From Rosellinia necatrix (taxonomy: Eukaryota; Ascomycota; Sordariomycetes; Xylariales; Xylariaceae): DNA of 64,000 bases. The notes under the pieces were generated by a model. The model saw only the letters and a list, made by a program, of their open reading frames with translations, searched no databases and was not told the DNA's origin. Within the stretch, counting starts at the first letter, position 1, and every line of letters begins with the position of its first letter. Below, piece by piece: positions 25,538-38,500 of the stretch. The stretch is from NCBI GenBank assembly GCA_021209875.1, contig JAGYVD010000007.1:2294001-2358000 (forward strand). The letters run 5' to 3'. Position numbers and translations under genes: made by a program.

Positions 25538-25576
25538 GCGTGTGTAGCGTGCGTGTAGCGTATGTGTAGCGTGCGC
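25538..25576. repeat. 11-bp tandem repeat (GTGTAGCGTGC unit)
   Basis: Three imperfect copies of GTGTAGCGTGC/GTGTAGCGTAT in a gene-empty region. Confidence 0.8.
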
Positions 25577-27858
25577 AGGCTGGCGGCAGGTCGAGTTGGT
25601 TGGGGGAGGACAAGAGACTACGTTAGCAGATGGGTCCGGATTAGATCTCGCATCTTGTTCCCCCTGCTGCATCCGCCCACAACACACGGTATGGTACCCC
25701 TACGCTACTGGTAGGGCCATAGGGCAGGCGATAGGGTAGTAGGATGCAGTACTACGGCGCCCGGGTCGTGGGCGCCCTCTCATACTGCCATTGGTGCCCT
25801 CACTTCCTTGTCTGGCTCGACCCCCAACTTCCTCTCAGCCTCTTGTGTCACGGCTTTTGCAAAACCCGGCGTTGATCTACCGACCGGGCATATAACAAGA
25901 GAGAGAGAGAGCGCAACAACAGAAGGAGCAGGCCTTGGTTAACCTACAGCAGCTGACGGAGCAACTACCTACTTGCAAGTTGTAACTGCCTACCTAAGAT
26001 AGGTACTTGTGACTACTTGTGTGTAGTGTATGTAGTGTTAGGTAGGTAAGTGTTGTGTATGTAGCATACCTACCTAGGTAGGTTATGTAGTGCATGCAGA
26101 TGAAGACCTTCGCCGACAGGGTCCTAGTTACCTGGTTATTAGGGGACGAAGACGGGATCCAGGTCCGCCTCTGGCCGGTGTAAGTCTAACCTAGCCTGGC
26201 ATCCTCCCGGGGATAGGTTCGCCCACCCAGAGCCCAGAAAGGCCTGCTACCTGTTACTTACTTCTAAGGTTACTTCACTCTGCTGCTCTACTCTTCGATG
26301 ATGACCCGGCTCACAGTTGGTCAACCCGGGTCATTTCCCTCCATCCTGGAACTCTCCACAATTTAAACGATGTTGCTGCACTGTAACATCAAAATTGCCT
26401 ACTGCTTTGGGCCGAGCATGGGCATGTGAAGCAGGGTTATCTTGTTGTTTTGGTTGCTCGTGCTTCTAGGCACCTCGTGACAAAAGCCGTCGTGTTGCAG
26501 TCGTTGTTGTTGTTGTTATTGTTTATTGTTGCTATCTCCCGCCCCGGTGGTCCTCTCCGGCCAGATACTAGCGCTGTAGGTAGTGTCCTCCCCGTCGCCG
26601 CCAGCCCAGGCTTTGCCGCGTATCATTTCGGCCCTGCTCAGCTGATCGATCTATCGCCAACGGTGGCTTTTATTACATACATGATGCTACTGGGCAATCC
26701 GCAAACCCGTCTGAAGGCCCCGCGATCCAATAACCGGCCGCCTCTGGGATCAGCGAGATCGCACCAACTGGCTCCAACGGCCTGCTGCGCGTCAGCGCCT
26801 CTGCTCGATTTTATGATGCATTGCTTATGTCTCATTCGTCTCATTTCCGATCGACGAGGACGTTAATACGCGCTCTTGGCCTGTGATCGGTCAATCCAAG
26901 ACCCAGCCCGCGCTTACGCCTGGGTTCGCAAAAAGATCGTGGCGTTCTGGTCGTGATCATCTGTAGCACGATAACCGCCACTCGCCATGTACGTAGTAAC
27001 CGTCGCAGCGCTAACCTTAGTTATGTCCGTCTGGGCCAGGGTTGCCCGTTGAGGCTGACCTTGCAAGGTAGGTAGTTCAAACTACATGGAAAGTCCAAAA
27101 CCCACCATCTCTCCCCACCCGCCGAATCCACATCCCTACACTTCTCGAGCGTGTCGAGGGTCCTTGGGCTTGCTTAGGCCTGCTTGGGCCTCGTGCCTCC
27201 GGATTGGTTGCCCGATAGCTAATATGGCTTGCTCGTTGGTAGTGTCAGAGGTCGTCGCCCAGGCCACGGCCTTGACCATGGATCCCAGATGTGTTCATAT
27301 AATTACCTACGTAGCTGCCCTAGGATAATAACTATTATATCTTTCTCTCTCTCTCTCCTCCCCCCCTCCGTGTCCCCTCAACCTCGGTACACACGACCGC
27401 ACAGGCCTTTAGACGAAAGTGCTCCGGATAGGCGACTGCTAACACCATCGACCCGGCCCGGTTCTAGGACTCTGCTCAGCTAAGATTATGTTTGCTCTTT
27501 TTCCCAAGGTCTCAAAAGTCACCAGGTCTGCCCGTGCCACCCCACGACAATAAATTGTCAGCGAAGTCTTGTGTGTGTTGGTCAAGTCCTAGCCCGCGCG
27601 GAGCAACCACCTTGCGCCACACATTTACATGACATTCACCCCAACTTCTGCAAGCCTAGTCACTCATTCCCGCAGGCCTGACGCCTCTTCCGAGGTATCG
27701 TTGCACCGCTCTCCGCGGGTCAAGCCCTTGCCCGGCCCCCCCTCAAAGGTCTTCACGATCGACAGCTAGCCCGTCATTTCCGATTCGCTGCTCAAGCCCC
27801 CAGCTACACGCGTCAAGAATCACAACACCGTAGAGTAGCAGTTTCCTGAACCAGAAAG

Positions 27859-28827
27859 ATGCCCGTCATCTCCCTCCCCGTACAACAGCCCCATAACATT
27901 CTTAGCCCAAGTCTTATCCCCCTTGGCCAGGCACGGTTCTTACTCACCTTGGCTGCCGCCCTCGTGGGGCCCATCGCTCTTCTGGCGCTGGCCGTGACGT
28001 TTAGCAGAAAATATAAGACGTCGAACCGTCCCACCCTAGCCGATCTAAGCGCCGCGGCCAATACGGGAGAGCGGTCGTATCTTCCCAAGCAGTCACGTGA
28101 ACCCAACTTAGGGCAGGCTGTCATGTCGGCCAACCGGAAGCCAGAGGTCTCCCCCTTCGTGGCCCGCAGGGTCCTTGACGGGGAGGTCTTCGGGGGCAAG
28201 CGCGATCTGTCTCGAAGTCCCAGCGGCAGGCGAAAGGGCCAGGAAGAGCAAAGGGTGCCGAGGGTCGACGCTGAGGAATTACAAGACTTCAAGGCACGGC
28301 CTCCGCCGCCGATACCTCTTGCGCCGCCTGTTCTATCTACCGCATTCTTCTCCCTCCAGGACCGTCGTGTAAGCGTGGCGGCATCGACGAATGGCGATTT
28401 CGACCCAACCATCGCCCACGGGGCGGGCTCAGAGAGCAACCCGTCTGAATCAGCCACGGTGATAGTTCCGAACCTGAAGGCCTCGTCACCGCTGCCATTA
28501 CGAAAGTCTTACGCTACGATATACCCCGCGGATCCGCCCCAACTAAGCTCCGCGTCAGAGGCAGAGACGGATGATTCCTCTTCAGCGTTCGCTCCCAGTT
28601 CGTTCCCGTCATCCAGTCCGATCTTCCCTCTCGCGCCACATGCGGCACTCGAGCCGAGGGAGGTGGACATTTCGGGCGAGATGGCCTCAGCGGCGGATGA
28701 CTCAGGGGCCAGCTGGAAACGTCATACGCGCGTGTACGGGGGAGGCGTGTGCCTCGCCTGCCTGGCCTCAGGGGGCAACCACGGGGGTTTCTACGGAGAA
28801 AATGTGCCCCTAGATCAGCGGCGATAA
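27859..28827 (+). CDS. conserved-looking membrane-anchored hypothetical protein
   Basis: Single exon, 322 aa, ATG at 27859 to TAA at 28825-28827. One hydrophobic segment lies at about residues 26-48 (RFLLTLAAALVGPIALLALAV), followed by RK: a single-pass anchor. The middle is low-complexity, rich in S, P and A. The last 40 residues are compact (WKRHTRVYGGGVCLACLASG then GNHGGFYGENVPLDQRR), with a CLAC pair and many glycines. I recall this type of tail from uncharacterised fungal proteins but cannot name a family. The C/T-rich, ATG-free 230 nt upstream support the start. Function unknown. Confidence 0.75.
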   Translation: MPVISLPVQQPHNILSPSLIPLGQARFLLTLAAALVGPIALLALAVTFSRKYKTSNRPTLADLSAAANTGERSYLPKQSREPNLGQAVMSANRKPEVSPFVARRVLDGEVFGGKRDLSRSPSGRRKGQEEQRVPRVDAEELQDFKARPPPPIPLAPPVLSTAFFSLQDRRVSVAASTNGDFDPTIAHGAGSESNPSESATVIVPNLKASSPLPLRKSYATIYPADPPQLSSASEAETDDSSSAFAPSSFPSSSPIFPLAPHAALEPREVDISGEMASAADDSGASWKRHTRVYGGGVCLACLASGGNHGGFYGENVPLDQRR

Positions 28828-30003
28828 TGCGGCAATACGCACTGTCTCTCTCTCTCTCTCTCCCCCCCTTTTTATTTCTTCTGAACCCGGCGTCTTGGAT
28901 CCCAGGACTGGGGCCGGCTAGCTAAGCAGGAGCACAGACGGCTACTATTTTTACTGGTGTTCTCGCGGGCACACGAATTCCCCCTTGTCCCGTACCTGGG
29001 GAATGCGAACGCCAGGGCTTCGTCGTTAATGGGCGAATGACGGGAAGGGGCCGGTCGCGCGTTTGGCCTGGGCGCTGGGGTGTTCAGCCTCATCCCAGTG
29101 TACACCATTCGATGGTGTACGTCGCGTTACAATCCCGCCGGCAATCCCTGGGTACCCGGCCTATCCCAAGTGCGCTGGGGCGATGAAGCTCGGGGGTGGG
29201 TGTAATGGCTTAGGGGACGGACTATATGGCGCTGGTTACTTGGATTTGAATCCTGCACGGCTCTAGACACAGACGGCAGCGGACTGGATGTGTATTTATT
29301 TGCCCCCTTTTTCATTCTTGTTTGCGCTCGCCATTCATGTCGCCCTATGCAACAGGCGGGCGAAGCTAGGGATAGCCGATCGTGTATGTATGGCACGGCT
29401 CTCATGATTTACGAACGAATTAACGAAATTTCTATAGCACCACTGCGCCACTGAACCACTGAACCATTGCACCAGAGATGGCGCTCGCAGGTTCCGCGTG
29501 TAATGGCATCTGCCGGTGGTGGTGCTCTCCGTCTATTCCTGAAAGGCGAAAGCGTGGCGTCGGACTCGCCGATGAACAGCCTGTCAAACGCTATAAATGT
29601 CGCGATCCTACAGTTCGCGACGGGTGTGGAAATTATGGTCAAAGCCCCCTCCGAGCAGACCGTACCAGGAGCGCGGCCCGTGGCAAGGGAATCAACCTAC
29701 CAAGTATGCGACTCGGCCACTACGTGTCGCATTAGTAAGTGATTATGGAAACAGGCGACCGTGACTCCCGATACCGCTCCGCTCACCACACGGTATTACA
29801 TACTATCTATGTGAGCGTAGTTATCTACGAGCCGGCCAGCGACAAAAGATCCTAGACAATTAACCTGAGGCCCCGTTTATATTCATGCAACGGAGAACTA
29901 ACCAGGGCTTGGCACGCGAAGGAACAGAGACCGACCGAATGAATCCACCCGTAAGGCTGCTGACTCCCCGATTTGTCAATCCCCGTCCGTTCCCAGGGCG
30001 AAA

Positions 30004-30086
30004 TCCCACATGTGCGTATGTATATATGTATGTATATATATGTCATGTATATATGTATGTATCTATGTATGTATCTATGTATGCAC
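30004..30086. repeat. TATG/TATA microsatellite
   Basis: Tetranucleotide array mixing TATG, TATA and ATCT units. Confidence 0.9.
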
Positions 30087-33000
30087 GACTCTCAAAGACA
30101 AATATTCAACTCCATAGCTACTTACTTGTACCCTACGCTCGTTGGATACATACAAAGTAGTTAGTGCATAGGAAAACGGCCTTCGCGTTCGCCAGAGACG
30201 ACCCCACGACCAGAGCACCTCCTTCATCCGTGTCAGACAACCGCCAGCAAGCCTGGGTTTGGGGGGATAGTTGAAGAAAAGGTCTGTAGGCAAAAAATAC
30301 AGCCCAGGCCACACAGTACTGATAAGCCCTAAGATGAGAGATCACCCCTTGGAAGCTTCGGCTTCTTACTCAATGACACTCACATAACTACCTCTGGTCT
30401 AAGAGCAATTTAAAGATCCCCCGAGATGCCACTAGGTACCACCTCGCCCGCCGTTGTATGCCCTCATCGTCACAGTGCCAAGAAATCACCAGGCGATTCC
30501 CCCCGGACTACTCGAACCCCCCCTGAAATATAATCTGTACAATACAGGGCAACCCGGGCAGAGAGACTTTCCGATTTCCTTGGCAGAGACACTGCCCTTT
30601 TAGGTGGCCGGTGACCAATCAGGGGACCATCGCGAAAGCCAGGATCCCACGCCCCAATGTCGGACGAAATGCCAGCCTGAAAACAATACGAGGTTCGCCA
30701 GCGCGTTGAAAGGCGAGCATTCCATCAGACCCGGCGCATAGCTTGTCGGCATACAAAGCTGTCGAAATCACGCAAATCTCGGTAGTATTGTGCAGAAGTG
30801 TCCCGTGAACCTCTTCAGACTCCGTCAAAGGATTCAGGAAACCCTCCGCAGGCCCGGACCCCTGAGGCTGTGTAAGACATGGTGCAGACTAGACCATCTC
30901 GATAGTGCTACCTAGCAGTTGCTGTTAAAGGCAACACGCTATATCCGCCCCCCGCCCAGCAACACCGAACTGGAATGTTGTCCGAGTGGTGACCGAACGA
31001 TAACCCACCAAGTGATGTAAGAAACCAGATACGCATAAGATGTTATACTAATAGACGACGCACAACCCTTTTTTTTTTTTCTCTATCTTATTAAGATTTT
31101 ATTTCATTACTATTGATTCGGCAGTTTCCAACCGACCAGCGACCCAAACATTATTCGCTCAACGTTTTCCTATCCTCCTTAACCCTCAAATTCCATCGAG
31201 ATTTTACTTATTTCTAGATTCCCTTAGTTAGGCACCCAAATTATCTACATACCAACGCACAGTCATACCCCCCCTTTACGTACTAGTTAGTCTAGCTCCC
31301 GCCGTCAGATGTTTGCCCCTCACCCGGCGCCTTCCGTCGAGAGAGCTGAAAAATAAGTGCTGTGAATCCGTGACGGCCGAGAGGCGGGCACCTATCATAT
31401 TTCTCGGTCATGTTTCCCTCATAAGCCCTCCTAGTGCTAATTAGCTGGGAGACAACGCCGGGTATAAACCGTCTCTCCGGAACTTAAAAAGGACATTATA
31501 CGCTAAAGGACTCTCATGAACGCCAAGACAGGACGTTCCGCATTACGTGCCAATCCATGTGAGTAAGCAGCCAAAATAAAGAGGCGCCGACTTACATACG
31601 CAGGAGAGTCTGATAGGTGCAGATTGAATATGTGCTTGTGATTGTAGGATATACGGCGTATTAGAATTTTGATTTCAAGCTTTCATTGGAAGTTGGTACC
31701 ATAGCAAGTTTCTCTCGCTATCATCAACAAACTTTACATTATGAATAATTATCCCAAAACGCCGGGGTTATATATAATTACGGTAATCGGGCCAGCCACG
31801 ATAATATTTATTTATCCACCCCAATCGATCAAGGGTGTAAACACTCCGCTTCCCTGTACCACTCAGGATACCTTTAAAATGAACCTGGTTACTTTGCGAT
31901 GGTGTCGAGGGATATTTTATATACAAGTCAACGTTGAGCATTATGGTATAACCGATGATCGCAACCCGTTCACGAGAGCAATGTATCCGATAGGTATATT
32001 TCCAGAGTAACTCAAAGTACGATAGGCAAAACCTAACCTTATCCTCATGCTTAAACAACATCCAGTCACCCTGGAGAGTAGCACTATTTCATGCACCTAA
32101 CACATGCTCTCTAATCTTTAAATCATATAAATCGCACCGAACTTGAGCTCTGTCTAGATATGCATAAAATTATAGTATAATAAAATCCGATGTCTGCCCC
32201 ATGCATTGCTCTGACGATAAAAAATAAACAGCTATCTGGAAGGCATCAAGAGACCTCATCAATCATTGAAAAACTCCCAAGGGTTTAACTTTTCCTAGAT
32301 TTCATCATCCGGTTCTCTCTAAAATGGTGTGAATGGTTGATAATGGGTTCGCACATAGCAATACTAATCCCGCCTAGATTTAACCGCATGGGGGTATTGT
32401 CACGTAATCTTGAAGGCCAGAGCACTCAACAAATGGGCAGCTTGACTATTATTACTTTCTTCCTAGCTATTGGGATTTGGCGTCCCAGTGATAGCCTATG
32501 CCTAGTCGTGGTTATAGCAATTACATTTATTTAGACCCTCTCACGCAATAATCACTCTTCATCCAAACCAATATTAAGACGCTCGGCGGTTGATTCACTC
32601 CCTGTGAACCTGTGCTTCGACATTATATCTCTCTGTATTGGGCGTCTTGTGTGGTATATGCGGCGCACGGCTCATATTACGCATAATGGGTAGATCGTAT
32701 TGACGCATGATAGAGGTTAGGCCAATGACAAGTCGCAATATTTGCGCTCTCATCTCATACCCGATGGGTACCGTTTCTGATGCGCACGTCGAATGTTACA
32801 TACTCCAGAGCTTACAGTTACGAGTTTAGGGCGCGTCGAGGGAGGCATAAATGCAGCTCTGGTTGTCATACAGCACCTCAAAGTAGGCTGCGGTGGGATT
32901 TTATTCATATGCTGCCGGCCATGGAAGCTGGGATAGCGCCAAACTCCTACCCCTGATACGTAGTTTCCATAGAGGTTCGCGGAACAGATTTCCGTGCCTC

Positions 33001-35882
33001 GATACAAGACGAAGCGCCTACCTAGATGTTGTCTTATTGTCAGAGCCTAACCCTTCAAGTTTATTGTGCAATCAAAAGAAAGACTCGCCAAGCTGGGCCT
33101 CCCCCACAATACAGATCCCATCAAAATCTTGTCCATCGGAGTCGTAGCCAAATATAATCATTTTCGCGTTAAGCTCTGACTGAGTTTGGATAATTGGTTG
33201 TCTAATGCCTGGCGAAGGGAATAAACTGTAACCGATGAGCACAAGAACGTGTCTGATGCCCGCGGTTTGCCATAGATGGTTTTCGCAGAATACACGTTCC
33301 CCCCATGGCTGAAGTTACTCTACTCTAGTGCTAGGGCGATGGCGGTTACTAGGAATTCATTGACTAGAAAGTCGACCGAACAGTATTATTACTACCAGGG
33401 TCCAGGTAGAGTCTTTTCGTCTCTACGGCGTCATTAAGACCGGAGGGGTTGGGACGGTTCACCTCTACCATCGTAAGTTTGGGCTCTCAGCTAAGGAAAA
33501 TAGTTAACTGCTACGCATTCCTTCTCTCAGTCTACTGCTCGTAACCTATGATCCCTCTCTAATCCGTATATTGCTCATCTGCGGATCGCTATCATAATCA
33601 TGAAAAGTAACAGAACGTAGCTGATATCGATTACTAAATTATATCATCTTGCTCCTACCTGCCATGATTTAATATGCACTTTATAGCACAGGGCTTACGC
33701 CGTCATGATTTCAACTGCTGGCAGATATAAAATATTGCGCAGGAAGGAGATAACTAACCTAGTTATTCTACATATTTAGGCATCATCCTGGGCTTCGACT
33801 GCCGGGTTGCGAGGACTTGGGCCTGACATGGTTAGAAACTAGACGTTGCCTATCAAGTACCAACCTCAACTGGGTTGCTTTGAATCTCTAGAAAATGCGA
33901 CTTAAAGTGACACTTGCGATATGATATTATGTTACATGACCGTAACCGGCAGAGGGGAGCAGACCCTAGCGAGAACATCATATGAATCCACCTCCCTAAT
34001 GCAAGGTATGGTCGACGGGATATCAGTTATTAGATTGTCAGAGTGACTATATCCATTATAATATACCAGTTTAGAATGCTACGGGGGCTGACAATGTATT
34101 GATGGCTGGGGTAATGTAGGCTACAAAACTCACCACTAAGTAACTCATCCGCTGCTTTGACTGAAAACTAGGAAAATAAAGTCTCGCCATGTATAAGACG
34201 GCTATGTAAACATCATCCTGGAGCTTCGGGGTCTATTAACCATCAGCATGAGTCTTATACAGGGATATGTATATTGAAATACCTGGGCCAGTAAATAGCC
34301 TCGCATTATCTGAATCCGACACCAAGCCCCCTGCTGATTGTTCTACTAGCTGTATGGTTTTCTATTGACCGACTCTAGATTCCGAGAAACCAGTACATAT
34401 CTTCCGAAGCACTACATAATTTAGACCGTCGCATATCGCGTTGGGTGATATATCATAATTGCTTCTCCGCTACCCGCTATCCGCTGCCCGCTTTATAGAC
34501 GTGGCGCGTCGAAGCCCGCTACGTCAGCAGATTATTTGTACTTACTCCAATGCCGCATACTTGGCAAGCACAGCGACAAGACCGACCGTGGCGCCCGAAA
34601 ATCGCGTGGCAGAGTTAATTTGGACAACATGGAAGCATCACGTGTCAGGGATATACTGCGGAACGAGGATGGTGGTGTTGGGCACATAGCACACTCGGCA
34701 CGGCGCGGGGTGGACTGACGTCAACACGCCATCTGGCGAATGGGTAGATGGGTGGTAGTAACGGGGATATAAATGGATCGAGCGATCAATAATAAGAAAG
34801 AAAAAAGAAAATAGCAAGTGAGGATGAAATGGCCGTGGCACACACACGTGTGAAGCACGTGGAAAACTTGGCCAACGGTCGGCTACGAATATAGATTCTT
34901 TCGCCAATCAATCGTTAATCCCCTCCTCTCCGAGGGAGATCGCCGGTGGCCAACTCGGCTATATAAAGCGACAGAGAAATTCTAGAAGGGGGGAGGGGGG
35001 GAAGGGGGCACTGTAGATCTTTTTTTTTTTTTCCGCTATGAGGCGTTGGGCGACGTGGCGGGTATCCATCTGTTGAATGGACTAGAGACGAGCTAGACAG
35101 ATGTTGCGCAGCAAATGAGAGGTAAGCAAGACCGTTGGCGGCTGTGAATGGTGCCACGTTATGATGCACGTTTAAGATATAATACATACGTTAGGGGGGG
35201 TGGAGGGATAGAGCGAGAGCGAGAGAGAAAACAGAGAGAGCCCGACTCGACTCAGGCAAAAGATGGGTGGGTGGAAGAAGGCGGGGTGGAGGTGTTTAGA
35301 GAGAAAAGGGACAAGCCTCGACTCCTGATTTAGATGGGATACTGTGTGGATGGATGGGCAGTTGCGTGGGTGGACTGCTGCTGCTGCGTGCGTGCATGCG
35401 AACGGCGCTTAACCGCGAATCAGGGCGAGGACGGACGTGGCTAAGCGCCGTCTATGATTATCTCGATGCAGCCCTTTAGACTTTAGATCTGCTGCAGTCG
35501 GTCGCACGACGCACGGGCACAACTCACAGCTCGCACATGTCTCATATTGGCTTACTCTGTCTGGGGGGAGATCGGGGCGAGGCACCGAGTGCGGGACGGA
35601 CGGGGGAGAGGCCAGTGAGACCAGTGACTCGTCTGATGGGCTGGCTGGCTTGGTTTGGATTCGGCAGAGATGAACCAGTTCGTTCGTTTCTCACCACATC
35701 GATGGTAATAGCTAAGAACAATCTCATGAACTGGTCTAATTTTGACATTCGGGTTCGTACTGTGCTTTCACTTCTCAGAGGCACTCTCGAACCTGACTTG
35801 TACCCTTTTATTTTATTTTATTTATTTATCTGCTATTAATTTTTTTTCTTCCAAATTTTGTTGCCTTATTTATTTATCTAAA

Positions 35883-35936
35883 TTTTTTTTTTTTTTTTTT
35901 TTTTAAATAAAAAAATAAAAAAAAAAAAAAAAAAAA
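35883..35936. repeat. poly-T tract followed by poly-A tract (hairpin-forming)
   Basis: A run of 22 T (35883-35904) is followed after AAATAAAAAAAT by 20 A (35917-35936). The two arms could form a long A-T hairpin. Confidence 0.95.
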
Positions 35937-38500
35937 TCACGTAGTGCATACAGCACTAATGCTAATCCATATATCTGGGCGTGTGTATCAGTGTGAGATA
36001 CCATGATAATGACACCTGTCCACCGTCAGGGCGTCAGGGCATCGGGGCATTAGGGGCGATGCGATGCGGATTGATTATCTGGTGCTACCCATCAGAGCTC
36101 TTATAGGTAACACGAGTCGAATGCCGAGTCCAGACCCTGCCTACAGTAGGATATGGTAATTACTGCAGACTTGATGGATGACCGACACCAGGGACCGGGT
36201 ATGGTCGAGCCACACAGGCGTTCCTTTGGGCTCGGGGAATCGAGGTTCGCGGATAATCGCGCAGGCGTTGACCTCGGTAGTGTACAACCGTAGGGCCAGA
36301 TTTAGGGGGCAGCTCTCCTGCTGCATTGGGCTTTGCGTTTCAGTTTTTTGCCTGTCAGGAACCTGAAACCCTTGGTGAAGCCTCGTCCACTGCCTAGTCT
36401 AGACTAGAGGAGCTCCTTTGGTCGGAAATCCTTGTCTCACCTCTCACATACTTGTATGCATGCTACATACACAACATATCACATACAGTACATACGCACC
36501 ATACCACAGCATCGGGTAGGTACCTATATCACGGAGGTTATAGTTCTTGATCATCGCAGGCCGTAGTGTACACTACGTGGGCTCCTCTTGGAGACACCAG
36601 ATGGCTCAAGTCGTCACCATCTCTACCCACTTCCACTTGGGACTGGGAACGTTGTTCGTAGCCTGGAGGGGGCGCGGTCGTGTTTTTGAGCACACAAGTG
36701 CCCGTGGAGTCAGCAACATCGGACTCACGACCTCTGTTGCCGCCGACCGCCTAATGACGACCACCACTTCTCACAAGATGAGCCGGCTTGAGCATCCCGA
36801 GCCTGCATGTGTACAGTAGAAAGAAGGGCAAACAAGCTATTTTAGGTTGGGCAAACCTAGCAAGAGAGGTCGGGTGGTTACGACCAAGCAAGCCCCTTGT
36901 TCATGGTCTCCATCTTCGACTTACACGCTTGTATGCTCAAGGATACCCAGGACACCTAGGTAGCTAGGCAAGTTAAGGAACCGGGTACATACCTGTAGCG
37001 CAGTTAAATTATACGCATACACTACCTACCTAACCTATTAGGCATGTAGATGGGTAGTGCATGCCTAGGTAGCTAGTGTAAATACTGTGCTCACATACCC
37101 TACCATAGTGTCTCCACATACCTCTTTTGTTGTTAGAACGGTTCTCGGCTTGGCGATCATGGGTATTTTACACTATAAGGATTTATAAGGCTATTGCTAG
37201 TTATTCCACGTTCCAACATTTCTCACCTCGCATTTTACCGATTTAAGCATAAGGCAATCTACCCACCAGCGCGGGAACGGCGACGTCTTCCTAACACTAT
37301 TAGCAAACATGGCGTAGGGAAATGAGTTCTTAGTGCCGTGGCCCCTATGCGCCTCTCTTTTGTTGTTGACAATCGAGATAAAGCGTGGTACCGGGAATGA
37401 ACGGAATGTATGGGCACTTTCTTATGGTGTAGCTTGAAGGTTGCTCGGTGATTGGCAAACTGACGAATGCAAACAAGGCTTAGATAATTCCGATTCCGGC
37501 TGGCTGTTTTGCTATGGGTAGGTATCTATGGAGGTATTGGTCGTGTGCTGCTATATGCATGTATTGAATAGTCATTGGATCTTGTGTTTCTACACGTACC
37601 TGAATGCACTGCGGCGATGCACCACAGCGATGGTTATTATTATGATTACGGTGGATTCTGCATGGAGATGAGGTGCGAGCATTCGCGCCCTGAAAGGAAA
37701 CCCTCGCCGTTTTACAAGATATGGTTGGTCAAAATTACATCCCCGCTATTTTCGACTCATAGAAAGTCGTTTATTGGCTTAGCTATTACATCGACCCCAT
37801 GAACACTCCTTAGAACGTCGGCCAATGAACACCTCATACTAGCCCCAAAGTGTGATTTGTGCCCACATGCCTGTTACTAGCATCCTTGTCATCAAAGCCC
37901 AATCCACGAATGCAGCAGGATCCCCCGGGGCGCGGTACGGCAACGCACTGTGTTTTGGAAGCCGTTGTGTGGGATTGAACGAAGAGAATAGTCGACCTAG
38001 CCAATAAAAATACGAGGATTTGATGTTGATGGCCACTGCCAATACAGTGTACAGTGTCTGAACACAGAGCACTCCTTTCGTGGAGTACATTAGGTACTGT
38101 CGAGAGCGCGTGCTAGTGGATTGTCGCACTGAATCTTTCTGAGTACCTACCTAGGTACAGGCCACAGCGACTGTGTTGGTATGCTTTCCTTGTTATATAG
38201 TTACATGAGCACCTATCTGCTACCTGGCTAACATACCTACACTAGATATGAACTCCTTCTGGGGCCAGCATCTATTCTTGGATGGCTTCTCCAGTCTCTG
38301 TTTTCCAGCCTCCAAAATTTGGTGGGTACCGTATCTGCCTGGCTGCGTCCACACTGTAGAAGGCGCACCCAAGCTCTCTCGAGGGCAGTCTTCACCGGGT
38401 TACCTGCGGGCGGGAGACACCTTAGGTAGGTAGGCAGGGCCCACACAACCCTTTTTGCTCAGGGTATCCAGGGTACCTCGAGTACGTGCTAGCCCAGATG

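Larger units (their letters stand above)
17991..27858. other. 9.9-kb gene-poor stretch
   Basis: No ORF here has recognisable domains, plausible introns and coding-like composition. It contains homopolymers (T18-T20 near 20130-20149, A18 near 21001-21018), the GT array at 20815-20907, a TA run at 24182-24201 and many CCTA/TAGG patches. The last 230 nt before 27859 have no ATG on the + strand and are C/T-rich, consistent with the leader of the next gene. Confidence 0.5.
28828..38500. other. 9.7-kb gene-poor stretch
   Basis: No supported gene. It starts with a CT run (28844-28867). It contains the TATG array at 30004-30086, a T12 run near 31069-31080, a relatively AT-rich part at about 31.0-34.5 kb with stops in all frames, a T12 run near 35021-35032 and the poly-T/poly-A block at 35883-35936. 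The AT-rich part could be a decayed repeat, but I recognise no transposon ORF or terminal repeats. Confidence 0.45.

Noticed and set aside
26426..26866. 146-codon + ORF with a leucine-rich segment near its start
   Set aside because: The L/V run comes from a TTG/GTT repeat; the rest shows no coding character.
30619..30900. Stop-free stretch of about 100 codons on the minus strand (IVFRLAFRPTLGRGILAF)
   Set aside because: No ATG at a sensible place, no family recognised; could be a gene relic but cannot be supported.
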